Assembly (NCBI GenBank): GCA_963748005.1
Contig: CAVVHH010000003.1
Span: 620,001-684,000, forward strand
Origin: CAILZL01 sp963748005
Lineage (GTDB): Bacteria; Pseudomonadota; Gammaproteobacteria; Steroidobacterales; Steroidobacteraceae
Direction of reading: 5' to 3'
Length of the DNA stretch: 64,000 bases
A model generated the notes under the pieces. That model searched no databases and was not told the origin of the DNA. It saw only the letters and a list, made by a program, of their open reading frames with translations. The number at the start of each line of letters is the position of its first letter. Position 1 is the stretch's first letter. This document shows, one piece after another, positions 20,212-28,982 of this stretch. The position numbers and the translations under genes are program-made.

Positions 20212-20583
20212 TTATGGCTTTGGTGCCGGTGTCGAGCCACTGCCGGGCATGCCGGGACCGCCCTGACCATGCATCATGCCGGATCCTTGACCCATCATTC
20301 CCTGGCCCATCATGTTGCAGGCCTGTCCGCCCATCGCCTGACAGCTTTGCATCATTTCCTGGCGACAGTCAGCGATCGCCTTGTCGGAACGCAGGCAGGT
20401 GGCCATTTTTTCATGTGCTGCTGCCATTTGCGTGCGCTGTTCCTTGGTGGGTGCGGCTGGCGCTGCAGGCGTAGCTGGTTTGGTGGGTGCAGGATCTGCA
20501 GCCCAGACGGATAAACTCGCTATACACAATGAAGCGACGAGCACAGCGACCGTGCTCGATTTTGGGGAGTAAATGGATTTCAT
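20212..20583 (-). CDS. small secreted Met/Gly-rich protein
   Basis: The 123-residue product starts at the ATG at 20583 with a clear signal peptide (STVAVLVASLCIASLSVWAA). A Pro/Ala linker, a short helical domain with four Cys in a CLRSDKAIADC and MMQSCQAMGGQAC context, and a Met/Gly/Gln-rich tail (MMGQGMMGQGSGMMHGQ) follow. The Met-His-Cys content could bind copper or another soft metal in the periplasm, but this is inference from composition. No named family is recognised. The converging DUF3014 gene lies across the hairpin. Confidence 0.7.
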   Translation of the reverse strand: MKSIYSPKSSTVAVLVASLCIASLSVWAADPAPTKPATPAAPAAPTKEQRTQMAAAHEKMATCLRSDKAIADCRQEMMQSCQAMGGQACNMMGQGMMGQGSGMMHGQGGPGMPGSGSTPAPKP

Positions 20584-20598
20584 GGCTATTCCTCGCAA

Positions 20599-21055
20599 TT
20601 ATCGGGGCGGCGACAGCAACTTGAACATATGCGCGTCGCAAGAGAATCCGGCAACTCGCTGAGCCCCAAGAGTGGGACGGCAACTACGCGCGGACAACCC
20701 GGATAAATGCTTATCTCCTGCACCAAACACGTAGTACAACCCCGGACAGCACGTAAATGCCCGGCAGCTGAGCTTCACCGGGCATTGGCGGCGAGTAGTA
20801 CATCAATCGGCCTTGCTGTGATGCAGCTGATCTACACTCCCGGCAACGGGATATTGCATCCATGTAGGTCGGCCGAATATCGCTCCTTGCAAATTCGGCA
20901 TTCCCTACATCCATGTAGATACCGTTTTACACCCGACTGCCTAGAATGTCGGGTGTAAAATCCGACCTACAACGGAACGGAATATGACGAAAGCAAGCGC
21001 CATCATTGAAGCTGGCACTACTTACCGGTCTGCTTGGTAACTCCGAACTTTGCCT
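20599..21055. other. gene-free stretch with dispersed repeat
   Basis: This stretch of about 450 bases between two minus-strand genes has no convincing coding region; short open frames here lack family features. It holds the palindromic repeat annotated at 20864-20970 and an 11-base direct repeat (CATCCATGTAG at 20857 and 20908). Confidence 0.6.
20864..20970. repeat. REP-like nested palindrome
   Basis: Outer arms GTAGGTCGG (20864-20872) and CCGACCTAC (20962-20970) enclose an inner perfect 13-base inverted repeat (20925-20937 with 20948-20960). The right half is shared with the element at 62026-62093: both run ACCCGACT, a short spacer, GAATGTCGGGT, an A-rich bridge, then CCGACCTAC. Two copies with the same architecture in one window point to a dispersed REP/REPIN family. 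Confidence 0.7.
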
Positions 21056-22399
21056 TTACTGCTTGATCAACGTGCCGTCCGGCAAACGCAGATCTCCCCA
21101 GCCGTAGTTCAATTTGCCGCGTTCGGTGTTGTCGTGCTTGAAGGGATATTTCGCGGCAGCCTTCTCGTCGATTTCGACACCCCAGCCCGGTGCTTCGTTC
21201 ACATAGCCGTAGCCGTTCCTGATTTCCGGACAACCCTTGAAGATTTCCCGGGTGGCATCGCTGAAGCCGGGAATTTCCTGAATGCCGAAGTTGTAGGCGG
21301 CAATGGACAGCGTGACATTGGCGCAGTGACCGACAGGCGAGACATCGCCCGGTCCATGCCAGGCCGTGCGCACGCCATGCAGTTCAGCCAATACGGCAAT
21401 CTTCCGGCATGGCGTCAGTCCGCCGGCTTGCGAGATGTGTACACGAATGTAGTCAATCAGACGCTCGGTAATCAGCGGCGTCCATTCATGCGGACTGTTG
21501 AACAGCTCACCCATCGCAATCGGCGTGGCGCATTGCTGGCGAATGATGCGGTAGTAGGCGAGATCTTCTGGTGACAACGGGTCTTCCAGAAAGAACGGCC
21601 GGTACTGCTCCACGTCCTTGCACAGCTGCAGCGCCTGGGTGGGCGTGATCTTCTCGTGCACATCATTGAGCACATTCACATCGTCGCCCAGGTCTTTGCG
21701 AATGCCTTCGAAGGTATCCAGGATGCCGCGGATGTACTTGGTGCGATCGAACACCGGCGCCGAATGCAGCACGTACGGTGGTCTGGCTGCTGTCGTGTCA
21801 CTACCTTCACCACCGCCACCGCCCAGATTGAATCGGAAGTAACGGTATCCCTGCTCCTGGGCTTTGCGAATGCTCTCGACCACCTGTGTCACGTTGTTGC
21901 CATTCACACCGGTATAGAGATCTACCGCTTCGCGACACTTGCCACCGAGCAGCTGATACACCGGCATGCCCGCCTGCCGACCCTTGATGTCCCACAGCGC
22001 CTGATCCACGCCACTGATGGCGTTGTTCAGCACCGGACCATTGCGCCAGTACGAACTGTTGTACATGGCCTGCCACAGATCGTCGATGCGATCCGTGGGT
22101 CGCCCGATCAGAAATGGTTTCAAGTATTGCTGGACAGCGGCGACCACCAGATCAGCGCGCTGCGTGAAGGTGGCGCAGCCATAACCGTACAAGCCGTCCT
22201 GGTCGGTCACGATCTTGACGACGATCAGGCGGACGTTGCCCGGCTGTACAGCGATAACCTGTACGTCCTTGATTTTTGGTGTAGCCATGCCGCGTGCGGC
22301 CTGCGTGACCCGGGTTTGCGCCAATGCTTCACGCTGGGTGAGCGCGCTTGCCACCGCACCACCCGCGAGGGTCTTGATCAAGTTACGCCGTGAGTTCAT
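21056..22399 (-). CDS. Tat-exported ManD-type sugar-acid dehydratase
   Basis: The 447-residue protein is an enolase-superfamily member of the mannonate/gluconate dehydratase (ManD, RspA-like) group. Metal-ligand neighbourhoods are visible: NDVHEKITP, FFLEDPLSPEDL and MGELFNSPHEW. The barrel ends with the ManD-like tail GWGVEIDEKAAAKYPF. The predicted product is 2-keto-3-deoxygluconate. The start at 22399 has GGGGAG spaced just upstream and begins with a twin-arginine leader (MNSRRNLIKTLAGGAVASAL, cut after ALAQ), unusual for this normally cytosolic family. It is divergent from the kinase gene over 131 bases. Whether mannonate, gluconate or another acid is the substrate cannot be read here. 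Confidence 0.85.
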   Translation of the reverse strand: MNSRRNLIKTLAGGAVASALTQREALAQTRVTQAARGMATPKIKDVQVIAVQPGNVRLIVVKIVTDQDGLYGYGCATFTQRADLVVAAVQQYLKPFLIGRPTDRIDDLWQAMYNSSYWRNGPVLNNAISGVDQALWDIKGRQAGMPVYQLLGGKCREAVDLYTGVNGNNVTQVVESIRKAQEQGYRYFRFNLGGGGGEGSDTTAARPPYVLHSAPVFDRTKYIRGILDTFEGIRKDLGDDVNVLNDVHEKITPTQALQLCKDVEQYRPFFLEDPLSPEDLAYYRIIRQQCATPIAMGELFNSPHEWTPLITERLIDYIRVHISQAGGLTPCRKIAVLAELHGVRTAWHGPGDVSPVGHCANVTLSIAAYNFGIQEIPGFSDATREIFKGCPEIRNGYGYVNEAPGWGVEIDEKAAAKYPFKHDNTERGKLNYGWGDLRLPDGTLIKQ

Positions 22400-22530
22400 G
22401 AGCTCCCCAAATACTGCACGCCTGGACCGGGTGGTCGTTATAGTTCGGTAGGACTTCCAGATCATGGGCCCTCGTGACATGCTGGGACACTTGAACCAAA
22501 CCGTCAATGTTGAAGAGGCCAATTCCCAGT

Positions 22531-23475
22531 ATGCATTCCCTGGATGTCGTTACCTTTGGCGAGGCCATGACCATGTTCGTTGCCGACCGGCCCGGTGATC
22601 TGGCTGAGGTCGACCAGTTCGTAAAGCGCACGGCGGGCGCGGAAATGAATGTGGCTTCTGGCTTGTCGCGTCTGGGTCTGAAAGTTGGTTGGGTAAGTCG
22701 CCTGGGTGAGGACTCATTCGGCCGATTTATCCGCGCCACACTGGCGCGTGAGAATGTGGACTGCAGCCGCGTTGCCATTGATACGGACGCCCGGACCGGG
22801 TTCATGCTCAAGACCAAGGCGGAGCACGGCGCCGATCCGCGCGTCGAATATTTCCGTAAAGGTTCAGCGGCCAGTCGTTTGTCGCGTGCCGACTTCGATC
22901 GCGAGTATTTTCTTGCGGCGCGTCATCTGCACGTCACCGGCATCACACCGGCCTTGTCGGACACCTGCATGGACTTTACGCACCATGCGATGGAGTTCAT
23001 GCGCGCGGCAGGACGCAGTATTTCTTTTGATCCAAACCTGCGTCCGTCGCTCTGGCCTTCGGAAGCCGTCATGGTCGAGAGCATCAATGCGCTGGCGGCA
23101 AAGGCCGATTGGGTGCTGCCCGGCCTCGCCGAGGGTCGACGTCTCACCGGACTTTCCGAACCGCACGATATCGCCGGCTTTTATCTCGATCGCGGTGCAA
23201 AACTGGTGGTGATCAAGCTCGGTCCGCAGGGCGCTTATTTTCGGGATGCAGTGCAGGAAGTAGTGGTACCGGGCGTTCCGGTGAGCAATGTGGTGGATAC
23301 CGTCGGTGCCGGAGATGGCTTTGCAGTGGGCGTGGTCAGCGCGCTGCTGGAAGGCCTGCCCATCAATCAAGCTGTCATGCGCGGTAACCGCATCGGCGCC
23401 TTCGCCATCCAGGTGGTTGGCGATATGGACGGACTGCCCACGCGGGCACAGCTCGAAGCCGCTGAACGTAACTGA
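22531..23475 (+). CDS. PfkB-family 2-keto-3-deoxygluconate kinase
   Basis: The 314-residue protein belongs to the ribokinase/PfkB family: N-terminal VVTFGEAMTMFVADRPGDL, RTAGAEMNVASGLSRLG, and the C-terminal signature DTVGAGDGFAVGVV with the catalytic base Asp262. FDPNLRPSLWP is typical of KDG kinases. It would make 2-keto-3-deoxy-6-phosphogluconate for the Entner-Doudoroff route; a 2-ketogluconate kinase role is the alternative. The ATG at 22531 fits homologues better than the ATG eight codons upstream. It heads a run with the transporter, dehydrogenase and propeller genes. Confidence 0.88.
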   Translation: MHSLDVVTFGEAMTMFVADRPGDLAEVDQFVKRTAGAEMNVASGLSRLGLKVGWVSRLGEDSFGRFIRATLARENVDCSRVAIDTDARTGFMLKTKAEHGADPRVEYFRKGSAASRLSRADFDREYFLAARHLHVTGITPALSDTCMDFTHHAMEFMRAAGRSISFDPNLRPSLWPSEAVMVESINALAAKADWVLPGLAEGRRLTGLSEPHDIAGFYLDRGAKLVVIKLGPQGAYFRDAVQEVVVPGVPVSNVVDTVGAGDGFAVGVVSALLEGLPINQAVMRGNRIGAFAIQVVGDMDGLPTRAQLEAAERN

Positions 23476-23519
23476 CAGACCAATAAATCAACCAAATAAA
23501 CCAACTGGGGATTTGTACG

Positions 23520-24782
23520 TTGGAACACACCAAACTTGCCAGCCGCCGTTGGTGGTTTCTGATGCCGATCGTGTTCATCACGTACAGCCTCGCCTATCTG
23601 GATCGGGCGAACTACGGCTTCGCCGCTGCGGCTGGCATGGCAGCCGATCTCAATATCACCAAGGAACTGAACGCACTCATTGGTTCGCTGTTTTTTCTCG
23701 GATACTTCTCATTCCAGATTCCCGGCGCCATCTACGCGCAGAACAAGAGCGTGCGTACGCTGGTGTTCTGGAGTCTGATTCTGTGGGGTGGCTGCGCCAC
23801 GCTCACCGGCATTATTCGCGATGCCAACTGGCTGCTCGTCATTCGCTTTTTACTTGGCGTGGTCGAGGCCGCAGTGCTGCCAGCCATGATCATCTTTCTG
23901 GCCAACTGGTTTACACGCGGCGAACGTTCGCGTGCCAACACCTTCCTCATCCTTGGCAATCCGGTCACCATTCTGTGGATGTCAGTGGTCTCCGGCTATC
24001 TGGTTGAGGCGCTGAACTGGCGCTGGATGTTTATTATCGAAGGCGCGCCGGCGATCATCTGGGCGGGTTTCTGGTGGTGGCTGGTGTGTGACAAGCCACG
24101 CCAGGCGAGCTGGCTGAGTGATGCAGAAAAAGATGCGGTAGAGAACGCACTGGCCAAAGAGCAAGTCGGCATAAAAGCGGTCAGGAACTACGCCGAAGCC
24201 TTCAAGTCAACCAAGGTACTGCTGCTATGCGCGCAGTACTTCTGCTGGAGTATCGGCGTGTATGGTTTCGTGCTCTGGCTGCCGTCGATTCTCAAGGAAG
24301 GATCGAGCATGGGGCTGGTCGAGGCTGGCTGGTTATCCGCAGTGCCCTACTTGCTGGCGGTGGTGTCGATGCTCACGGTGTCCTGGTTCTCGGACAAGCT
24401 GCTCAATCGCAAGGCGTTCATCTGGCCTGCATTGCTGATCGGCGCGCTGGCGTTTTATGGTTCGTACCTGCTTGGCGCCTCGAACTTCTGGCTGTCGTTC
24501 TTTCTGCTGGTGATTGCCGGTGGCGCGATGTATGCACCTTACGGCCCGTTCTTCGCGATGATCAGCGAGATGCTGCCGAAGAATGTTGCCGGCGGCGCCA
24601 CGGCGCTGATCAACAGCATGGGTGCACTGGGTTCCTTCGTGGGCTCATACCTGGTTGGCTATTTGAACGCGGCGACGGGAAGTCCCAGTGCTTCTTATGT
24701 GTTGATGGGAGCCGCGCTGCTGGTTGCTGTAGTGATGACCTTGTTGGTGCGGCCCGAGCCGCAGCCTGCACCGAACTATTGA
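23520..24782 (+). CDS. MFS sugar-acid transporter (ACS family, KguT/ExuT-like)
   Basis: The 420-residue protein has 12 hydrophobic segments and the anion:cation symporter start (RRWWFLMPIVFITYSLAYLDRANYGFA). The initiation codon is TTG at 23520, preceded by a GGGG stretch about nine bases upstream; no nearer ATG fits the first helix. It probably imports a sugar acid such as 2-keto-3-deoxygluconate, 2-ketogluconate or a hexuronate with protons. It lies 44 bases after the kinase gene and shares its likely operon. Confidence 0.88.
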   Translation: MEHTKLASRRWWFLMPIVFITYSLAYLDRANYGFAAAAGMAADLNITKELNALIGSLFFLGYFSFQIPGAIYAQNKSVRTLVFWSLILWGGCATLTGIIRDANWLLVIRFLLGVVEAAVLPAMIIFLANWFTRGERSRANTFLILGNPVTILWMSVVSGYLVEALNWRWMFIIEGAPAIIWAGFWWWLVCDKPRQASWLSDAEKDAVENALAKEQVGIKAVRNYAEAFKSTKVLLLCAQYFCWSIGVYGFVLWLPSILKEGSSMGLVEAGWLSAVPYLLAVVSMLTVSWFSDKLLNRKAFIWPALLIGALAFYGSYLLGASNFWLSFFLLVIAGGAMYAPYGPFFAMISEMLPKNVAGGATALINSMGALGSFVGSYLVGYLNAATGSPSASYVLMGAALLVAVVMTLLVRPEPQPAPNY

Positions 24783-24812
24783 TCCGGCAGTTAACAAGAT
24801 CTGCAAATCTAA

Positions 24813-24878
24813 GACGCTTCGACTCCGCTCAGCGACCGGAGCTACTCGGATCCGGTCGCTGAGCGGAGTCGAAGCGTC
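24813..24878. repeat. perfect 28-base inverted repeat
   Basis: Arms 24813-24840 and 24851-24878 are exact inverted complements around a ten-base centre, in the gap between the MFS and dehydrogenase genes. The core (CTTCGACTCCGCTCAGC) resembles palindromes I know as dispersed repeats in many bacterial genomes. The hairpin could end or attenuate transcription, but no T run follows. Confidence 0.8.
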
Positions 24879-24949
24879 CTGACAGCCAGAGGTAGTTATC
24901 CGCCAGGCTAATTGTCACTGCACATACTGCTAATTTAGAGATATTCCGT

Positions 24950-25939
24950 ATGAAGAAACTTGTTGTCTTTCGACCATTGCCAGAAGCCTTGCTGGCGCTC
25001 CTGCGTGAGCGTTTTGAAGTTACCCACTTTACGTACGTCGATACCAGCAACCACGCGGCTTTTGCTGCTGCGGTGAGCAAGGCCCATGGTCTGCTGGGCG
25101 CCAACGTCACGATCGGCCGGGCGCTGCTCGCGCCGGCCGGCAATATGGAAGTAATCTCCACCATCTCGGTGGGCTACGATAATTTTGATGTCGATTACCT
25201 CACTGAGCGCGGCATCATCCTCTCGCACACACCACACGTGCTCACTGAGGCCACTGCCGACACCATTTTTACGCTCGTCCTGACAAGCGCGCGACGTGTG
25301 GTCGAACTGGCCGAGTTCGTCAAGGCGGGCAACTGGCAACAAAGCATTGGCCCGTCCGAATATGGCGTTAACGTATATGGCAAGACACTCGGTATCCTGG
25401 GTATGGGGCGCATCGGCCAGGCAGTGGCGCGCCGGGGGCACTTAGGCTTCGGCATGAATATCATTTATTACAGTCGTAGTCCGGTGCCGGCAGCTGAAGT
25501 GGAACTGAAAGCGCGCCGTGTTTCACTCGATGAATTGCTGGCGCAAGCGGACTTTGTGTGCAACGTGCTGCCGCTGTCGGCCGAGACCCAGAAACTGATT
25601 GGCGCCCGCGAATTCGGCTTGATGAAACGCAGCGGCATTTTCATCAACGGCGGCCGTGGCGCCACCGTGGATGAAGCTGCGCTTGTCGAGGCACTGCGCA
25701 ACGGCACCATCCACGCCGCTGGACTGGATGTATTCGAAAAAGAACCCCTGCCCATGACCTCGCCCCTGATAACCATGAAAAACGTGGTGGCACTGCCGCA
25801 CATCGGTTCGGCCACGCACGAGACGCGTTACGCCATGGCGCAGCTTGCGGTGGACAACATCATCGCTGCGTTCGAAGGCCGGCCGCAGAACGTCGTCAAC
25901 CAGGCAGCCATCGCCAAACGCGCCGCTGCCAGCAAGTGA
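24950..25939 (+). CDS. D-isomer 2-hydroxyacid dehydrogenase (GhrB/KguD-like)
   Basis: The 329-residue enzyme has the NAD(P)-binding motif GILGMGRIGQAVARRG and the catalytic trio neighbourhoods NGGRGATVDE (Arg), LDVFEKEPLP (Glu) and LPHIGSATHETR (His). Family members reduce glyoxylate, hydroxypyruvate or 2-ketogluconate. Placed after a kinase and an MFS transporter, it completes an order like kguK-kguT-kguD of Pseudomonas, which favours 2-ketogluconate reductase, but the divergent dehydratase keeps other sugar acids possible. Confidence 0.88.
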   Translation: MKKLVVFRPLPEALLALLRERFEVTHFTYVDTSNHAAFAAAVSKAHGLLGANVTIGRALLAPAGNMEVISTISVGYDNFDVDYLTERGIILSHTPHVLTEATADTIFTLVLTSARRVVELAEFVKAGNWQQSIGPSEYGVNVYGKTLGILGMGRIGQAVARRGHLGFGMNIIYYSRSPVPAAEVELKARRVSLDELLAQADFVCNVLPLSAETQKLIGAREFGLMKRSGIFINGGRGATVDEAALVEALRNGTIHAAGLDVFEKEPLPMTSPLITMKNVVALPHIGSATHETRYAMAQLAVDNIIAAFEGRPQNVVNQAAIAKRAAASK

Positions 25940-25955
25940 GCCGGAGTTGCCCGCC

Positions 25956-27155
25956 ATGACAACAACACAGGCCGCCTCTTTACCGGTTCGGGCACTTGCG
26001 CTCGCATTCGGAGTATTCACTGTGACGCAATCAATTCACTCAGCCAGCGCGGCCGACCTTATCGTTTCCGCCAACGACGCCAAGTATGTTCGTGTGCAAG
26101 GCAAGGATACCTATCCCGAAGGCATCGGACCCGACACGCTGACGTTGATCGACGCCTCCAGCTTTCCGCCCAAAGTAAAAGCGACCATCGAAGTGCAGCA
26201 CACGCTCGCTGGACCGCCACAGGCAGTGGCCATCACACCGAATGGTCGGCTCGCCATTGTCTCGGCACCGAATCGCTATGACCGCGCAGAGCAGAAAGTG
26301 GTGCTGGAGAATTTCCTGCAGATAGTTGACCTTTCGGTCACCCAACCGCATGTCACGGAAAAAATCGACATTGGTGCGCATCCACAGGGGCTGGCCATCA
26401 ATCGCGACGGAACACTGCTGCTGGCAGCAACCATGAATGGCACCGTCGCCGTGCTCGGCATCGACGGCAACAAGGTGACCCTCAAGGACCAGCTCAAGAT
26501 TGCCGACAAGCGTCTTGCCGGTGTGAGCTTCACGCATGATGGCAAGGCCGCATTGGTCGCGCTGCGCGATGAAGGTGGTGTAGTGGTGCTTGATGTCAAT
26601 GATGGCAAGGTGAGCACAACACGTGATCGTGTTACCACCGGAGTTGGCCCCTACTCTATCGACGTCTCCAGCGACGGTAAGTGGGCAGTGGTGGGCAACG
26701 TTGGCCTCGCAGGGCTTGTCAATCCCGGCAAGCTCTACGCCGACGCCGATACCTTCACCTTGATCGATGTATCACGTCGTCCGTTCCGCGCCGTGCAACA
26801 CGTCACCGTGCCATCAGTGCCGGAAGGTGTTGCGCTGTCGCCCGACGGACGCTGGATTGCCGTGCAGGCCATGGATGGTTCCAACCTGCAGCCCGACAAT
26901 CTGGGACGCAAGCCACGCGGACGCGTCATGCTGTTCGAGATCCGCAACGGTGAAGCCATCAAGACATCCGACCTGCCCGGTGGTGAAGCTGCACAGGGCA
27001 TTGTGTTCAGTGCTGACAGCAAGACAGTACTGGTGCAGTTCAATGTGGAAAAGCAGATTGCGATCTACTCGGTTAACGGTGGCGCGCTGAAAGATACCGG
27101 CGAACGCATTCCGATCGCAGGCGGTCCGGCATCGTTGCGTTCTATGCCCCGTTGA
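25956..27155 (+). CDS. secreted YncE-like beta-propeller protein
   Basis: The 399-residue protein has a signal peptide (VRALALAFGVFTVTQSIHSASA) and repeated blades of the type PQAVAITPNGRLAIVS, PQGLAINRDGTLLLAA, LAGVSFTHDGKAALVA, PYSIDVSSDGKWAVVG and PEGVALSPDGRWIAVQ. This is the YncE / 6-phosphogluconolactonase-like seven-bladed fold. With the signal peptide it is periplasmic, so a lactonase or binding role toward the sugar acid is plausible but not shown. The ATG at 25956 follows the dehydrogenase stop by 16 bases. Confidence 0.8.
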   Translation: MTTTQAASLPVRALALAFGVFTVTQSIHSASAADLIVSANDAKYVRVQGKDTYPEGIGPDTLTLIDASSFPPKVKATIEVQHTLAGPPQAVAITPNGRLAIVSAPNRYDRAEQKVVLENFLQIVDLSVTQPHVTEKIDIGAHPQGLAINRDGTLLLAATMNGTVAVLGIDGNKVTLKDQLKIADKRLAGVSFTHDGKAALVALRDEGGVVVLDVNDGKVSTTRDRVTTGVGPYSIDVSSDGKWAVVGNVGLAGLVNPGKLYADADTFTLIDVSRRPFRAVQHVTVPSVPEGVALSPDGRWIAVQAMDGSNLQPDNLGRKPRGRVMLFEIRNGEAIKTSDLPGGEAAQGIVFSADSKTVLVQFNVEKQIAIYSVNGGALKDTGERIPIAGGPASLRSMPR

Positions 27156-27354
27156 AAAAATGCGCCGGGCCGTTCTAATGGATTAGGGCGGCGTGTCATT
27201 TTTACCGTACTTATGCTTCCGCTTTTTTCCGCATTGGTCATTCCAATTGGTGAGTTCGACCCGGATCGGAAGTCAGGGATGCTCCAAAGCAGTCACTGAA
27301 AGACATAGAAGCGGACGCTCGCTCAATTCTCCCTAATCAGGGGTAAGCTGCGGA

Positions 27355-28935
27355 CTAAGCCGGTTTCACTTCTGCACTCGGTCTTTTGCACATGACACGT
27401 GGAATCGCTTCGTTTCCTACGTAAAGGCCTTCCAACACAAGAATCATTTCATTGACTAAATCAATGGCGTCGGGCTCAACGGAGTTTAGGCTTCGATGCG
27501 CAACCCTTGGGATGCGGTGAAGTCTGTGCAGTGCGTTGTGGCACGTCACGAAATTGGTATCACGCACGGCTGCCCAATTGCCGTGAATAAAACCCGAAGA
27601 CCAGTCGTAGTATTTGTCGTAGATGTCTTTGGCGTTGCAGTCTGTCGCGAGCTTCCGCAGGTTGCTGTTTGCCCAGTGACCAACGTCAATATCCAAGAAT
27701 TCTTGCCAAATATCCTCATTAGCAATCGAATGAAGCGCCACCTCGTCTATAAAACCAGGGAGATCACCTTGTGTCTGTTGAATCTTCAGGAATGCGAGTT
27801 TTGCTTGCCCAGCTCCATAGACGCGGTACGATTGCCACATTGTTGGGGTGTCGGTGTGGGCCAGATAGCGGAGGGTGATGCACGCCTCTGCTAGTGCTCG
27901 AAGCGAAACAACACCTAATATCCGCGTATGGATTCGGTGCATCCCAATCTCTTCGAGAATGCTAAGCGCATAGAGAACCAGTCCGAAGGCCGAGTCTAAA
28001 CGCGCATCGACTCGTTCCGCCTTGATATTGCCTCTAAAACGTTCGATCACTTCGTCTCGTGCGGCATACAGGGTTTCCGGGTCAACGCTGGTGTCGATGA
28101 AGGTGTAGCCCTGGCCCTCAGAGGGGTCGATGCAGCCGGTATCGCGCAGAGCGTGGGCCCAGAAATCATTTGTCCAGAGGGTGTGCGGGGTTCGCCGCAT
28201 AGTCATCTCTGTTGACCGGATAAACGGTCTTACCTGCCTCATATCGCCCTTGTCTGGGAACAATCGAAGTGCTTCGAGGCTTTCTGCGGCGGATTCCGGG
28301 AAAAACATCCTTCCAGAAATGATCGGAAGAATTACCTTAAACCAGCGTATGTCTGTCGATGCTTCCGACTGGTGATCTAAAACGCGGCCCACTGCGTGAG
28401 CCAAAGTATTCCAGTCGTCGCTGGCAGGCTCTACGGAAATTTCCCGCCGCCATCTTTCAATCCCCGGAATGGCATCAATCAGAAGCAACGGACGCAGCGC
28501 GGCATATCCCAACGGGTGCTTGAGTGGAATTGAAATGAAATCGCGAAAATCCTCATTGCTCACCTCCGATAGCTTCGTGAGGTCAACAATTACGGTGAAG
28601 TTTAGTCCAGTCCCTGTATCTGGCTTCTGACCGGATTTCTTCCGATCTTCGTCTTCTCGCACAAACCATTGTCGGCACAGAATGGCAAGCTTACGAAAAC
28701 AGTTGAGGTAATCGCGCCGCTCCAGAGTGCCAGCGAGAAGGACCGCCCAAAGCATTTCCGGCATGTGGTGATCTAGCCAAGATGATGGTGTCATCTTGGG
28801 GATTTGCGCCAATGGCGGGATCAGCTTAGTTCCAACACGCTGGTGTTGATCGATGGTACTGATATTGTGCTTGGCATACGGCGAGTTTGATCGCCTAACG
28901 CTCGCCTTCCTTTTCCTCTTTCCTGCCTTACTCAT
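27355..28935 (-). CDS. DUF5677-like protein of the island
   Basis: The 526-residue soluble protein starts with a basic tail (MSKAGKRKRKASVRRSN). No signal peptide or transmembrane segment is evident. Its C-terminal half (from about residue 290) shows the DUF5677 pattern: EEIGMHRIHTRILGVVSLRALAEACITLRYLAHT, followed by helices and the YDWSSGFIHGNW motif, where the His is typical. The N-terminal half is unassigned. Base composition looks less GC-rich than the flanking sugar-acid genes. It lies 47 bases after the DUF3800-like gene on the same strand and near an integrase, so it is probably part of a mobile cargo cassette. The function is not known. Confidence 0.6.
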   Translation of the reverse strand: MSKAGKRKRKASVRRSNSPYAKHNISTIDQHQRVGTKLIPPLAQIPKMTPSSWLDHHMPEMLWAVLLAGTLERRDYLNCFRKLAILCRQWFVREDEDRKKSGQKPDTGTGLNFTVIVDLTKLSEVSNEDFRDFISIPLKHPLGYAALRPLLLIDAIPGIERWRREISVEPASDDWNTLAHAVGRVLDHQSEASTDIRWFKVILPIISGRMFFPESAAESLEALRLFPDKGDMRQVRPFIRSTEMTMRRTPHTLWTNDFWAHALRDTGCIDPSEGQGYTFIDTSVDPETLYAARDEVIERFRGNIKAERVDARLDSAFGLVLYALSILEEIGMHRIHTRILGVVSLRALAEACITLRYLAHTDTPTMWQSYRVYGAGQAKLAFLKIQQTQGDLPGFIDEVALHSIANEDIWQEFLDIDVGHWANSNLRKLATDCNAKDIYDKYYDWSSGFIHGNWAAVRDTNFVTCHNALHRLHRIPRVAHRSLNSVEPDAIDLVNEMILVLEGLYVGNEAIPRVMCKRPSAEVKPA

Positions 28936-28982
28936 TGTGCCACCTGCGCATCGTCAGCATATTCGCGAAACGTCGCCCTTGC

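Noticed and set aside
20707..20958. Short open frame in the REP-containing gap
   Set aside because: It runs through the palindromic repeat and has no ribosome site or family similarity.
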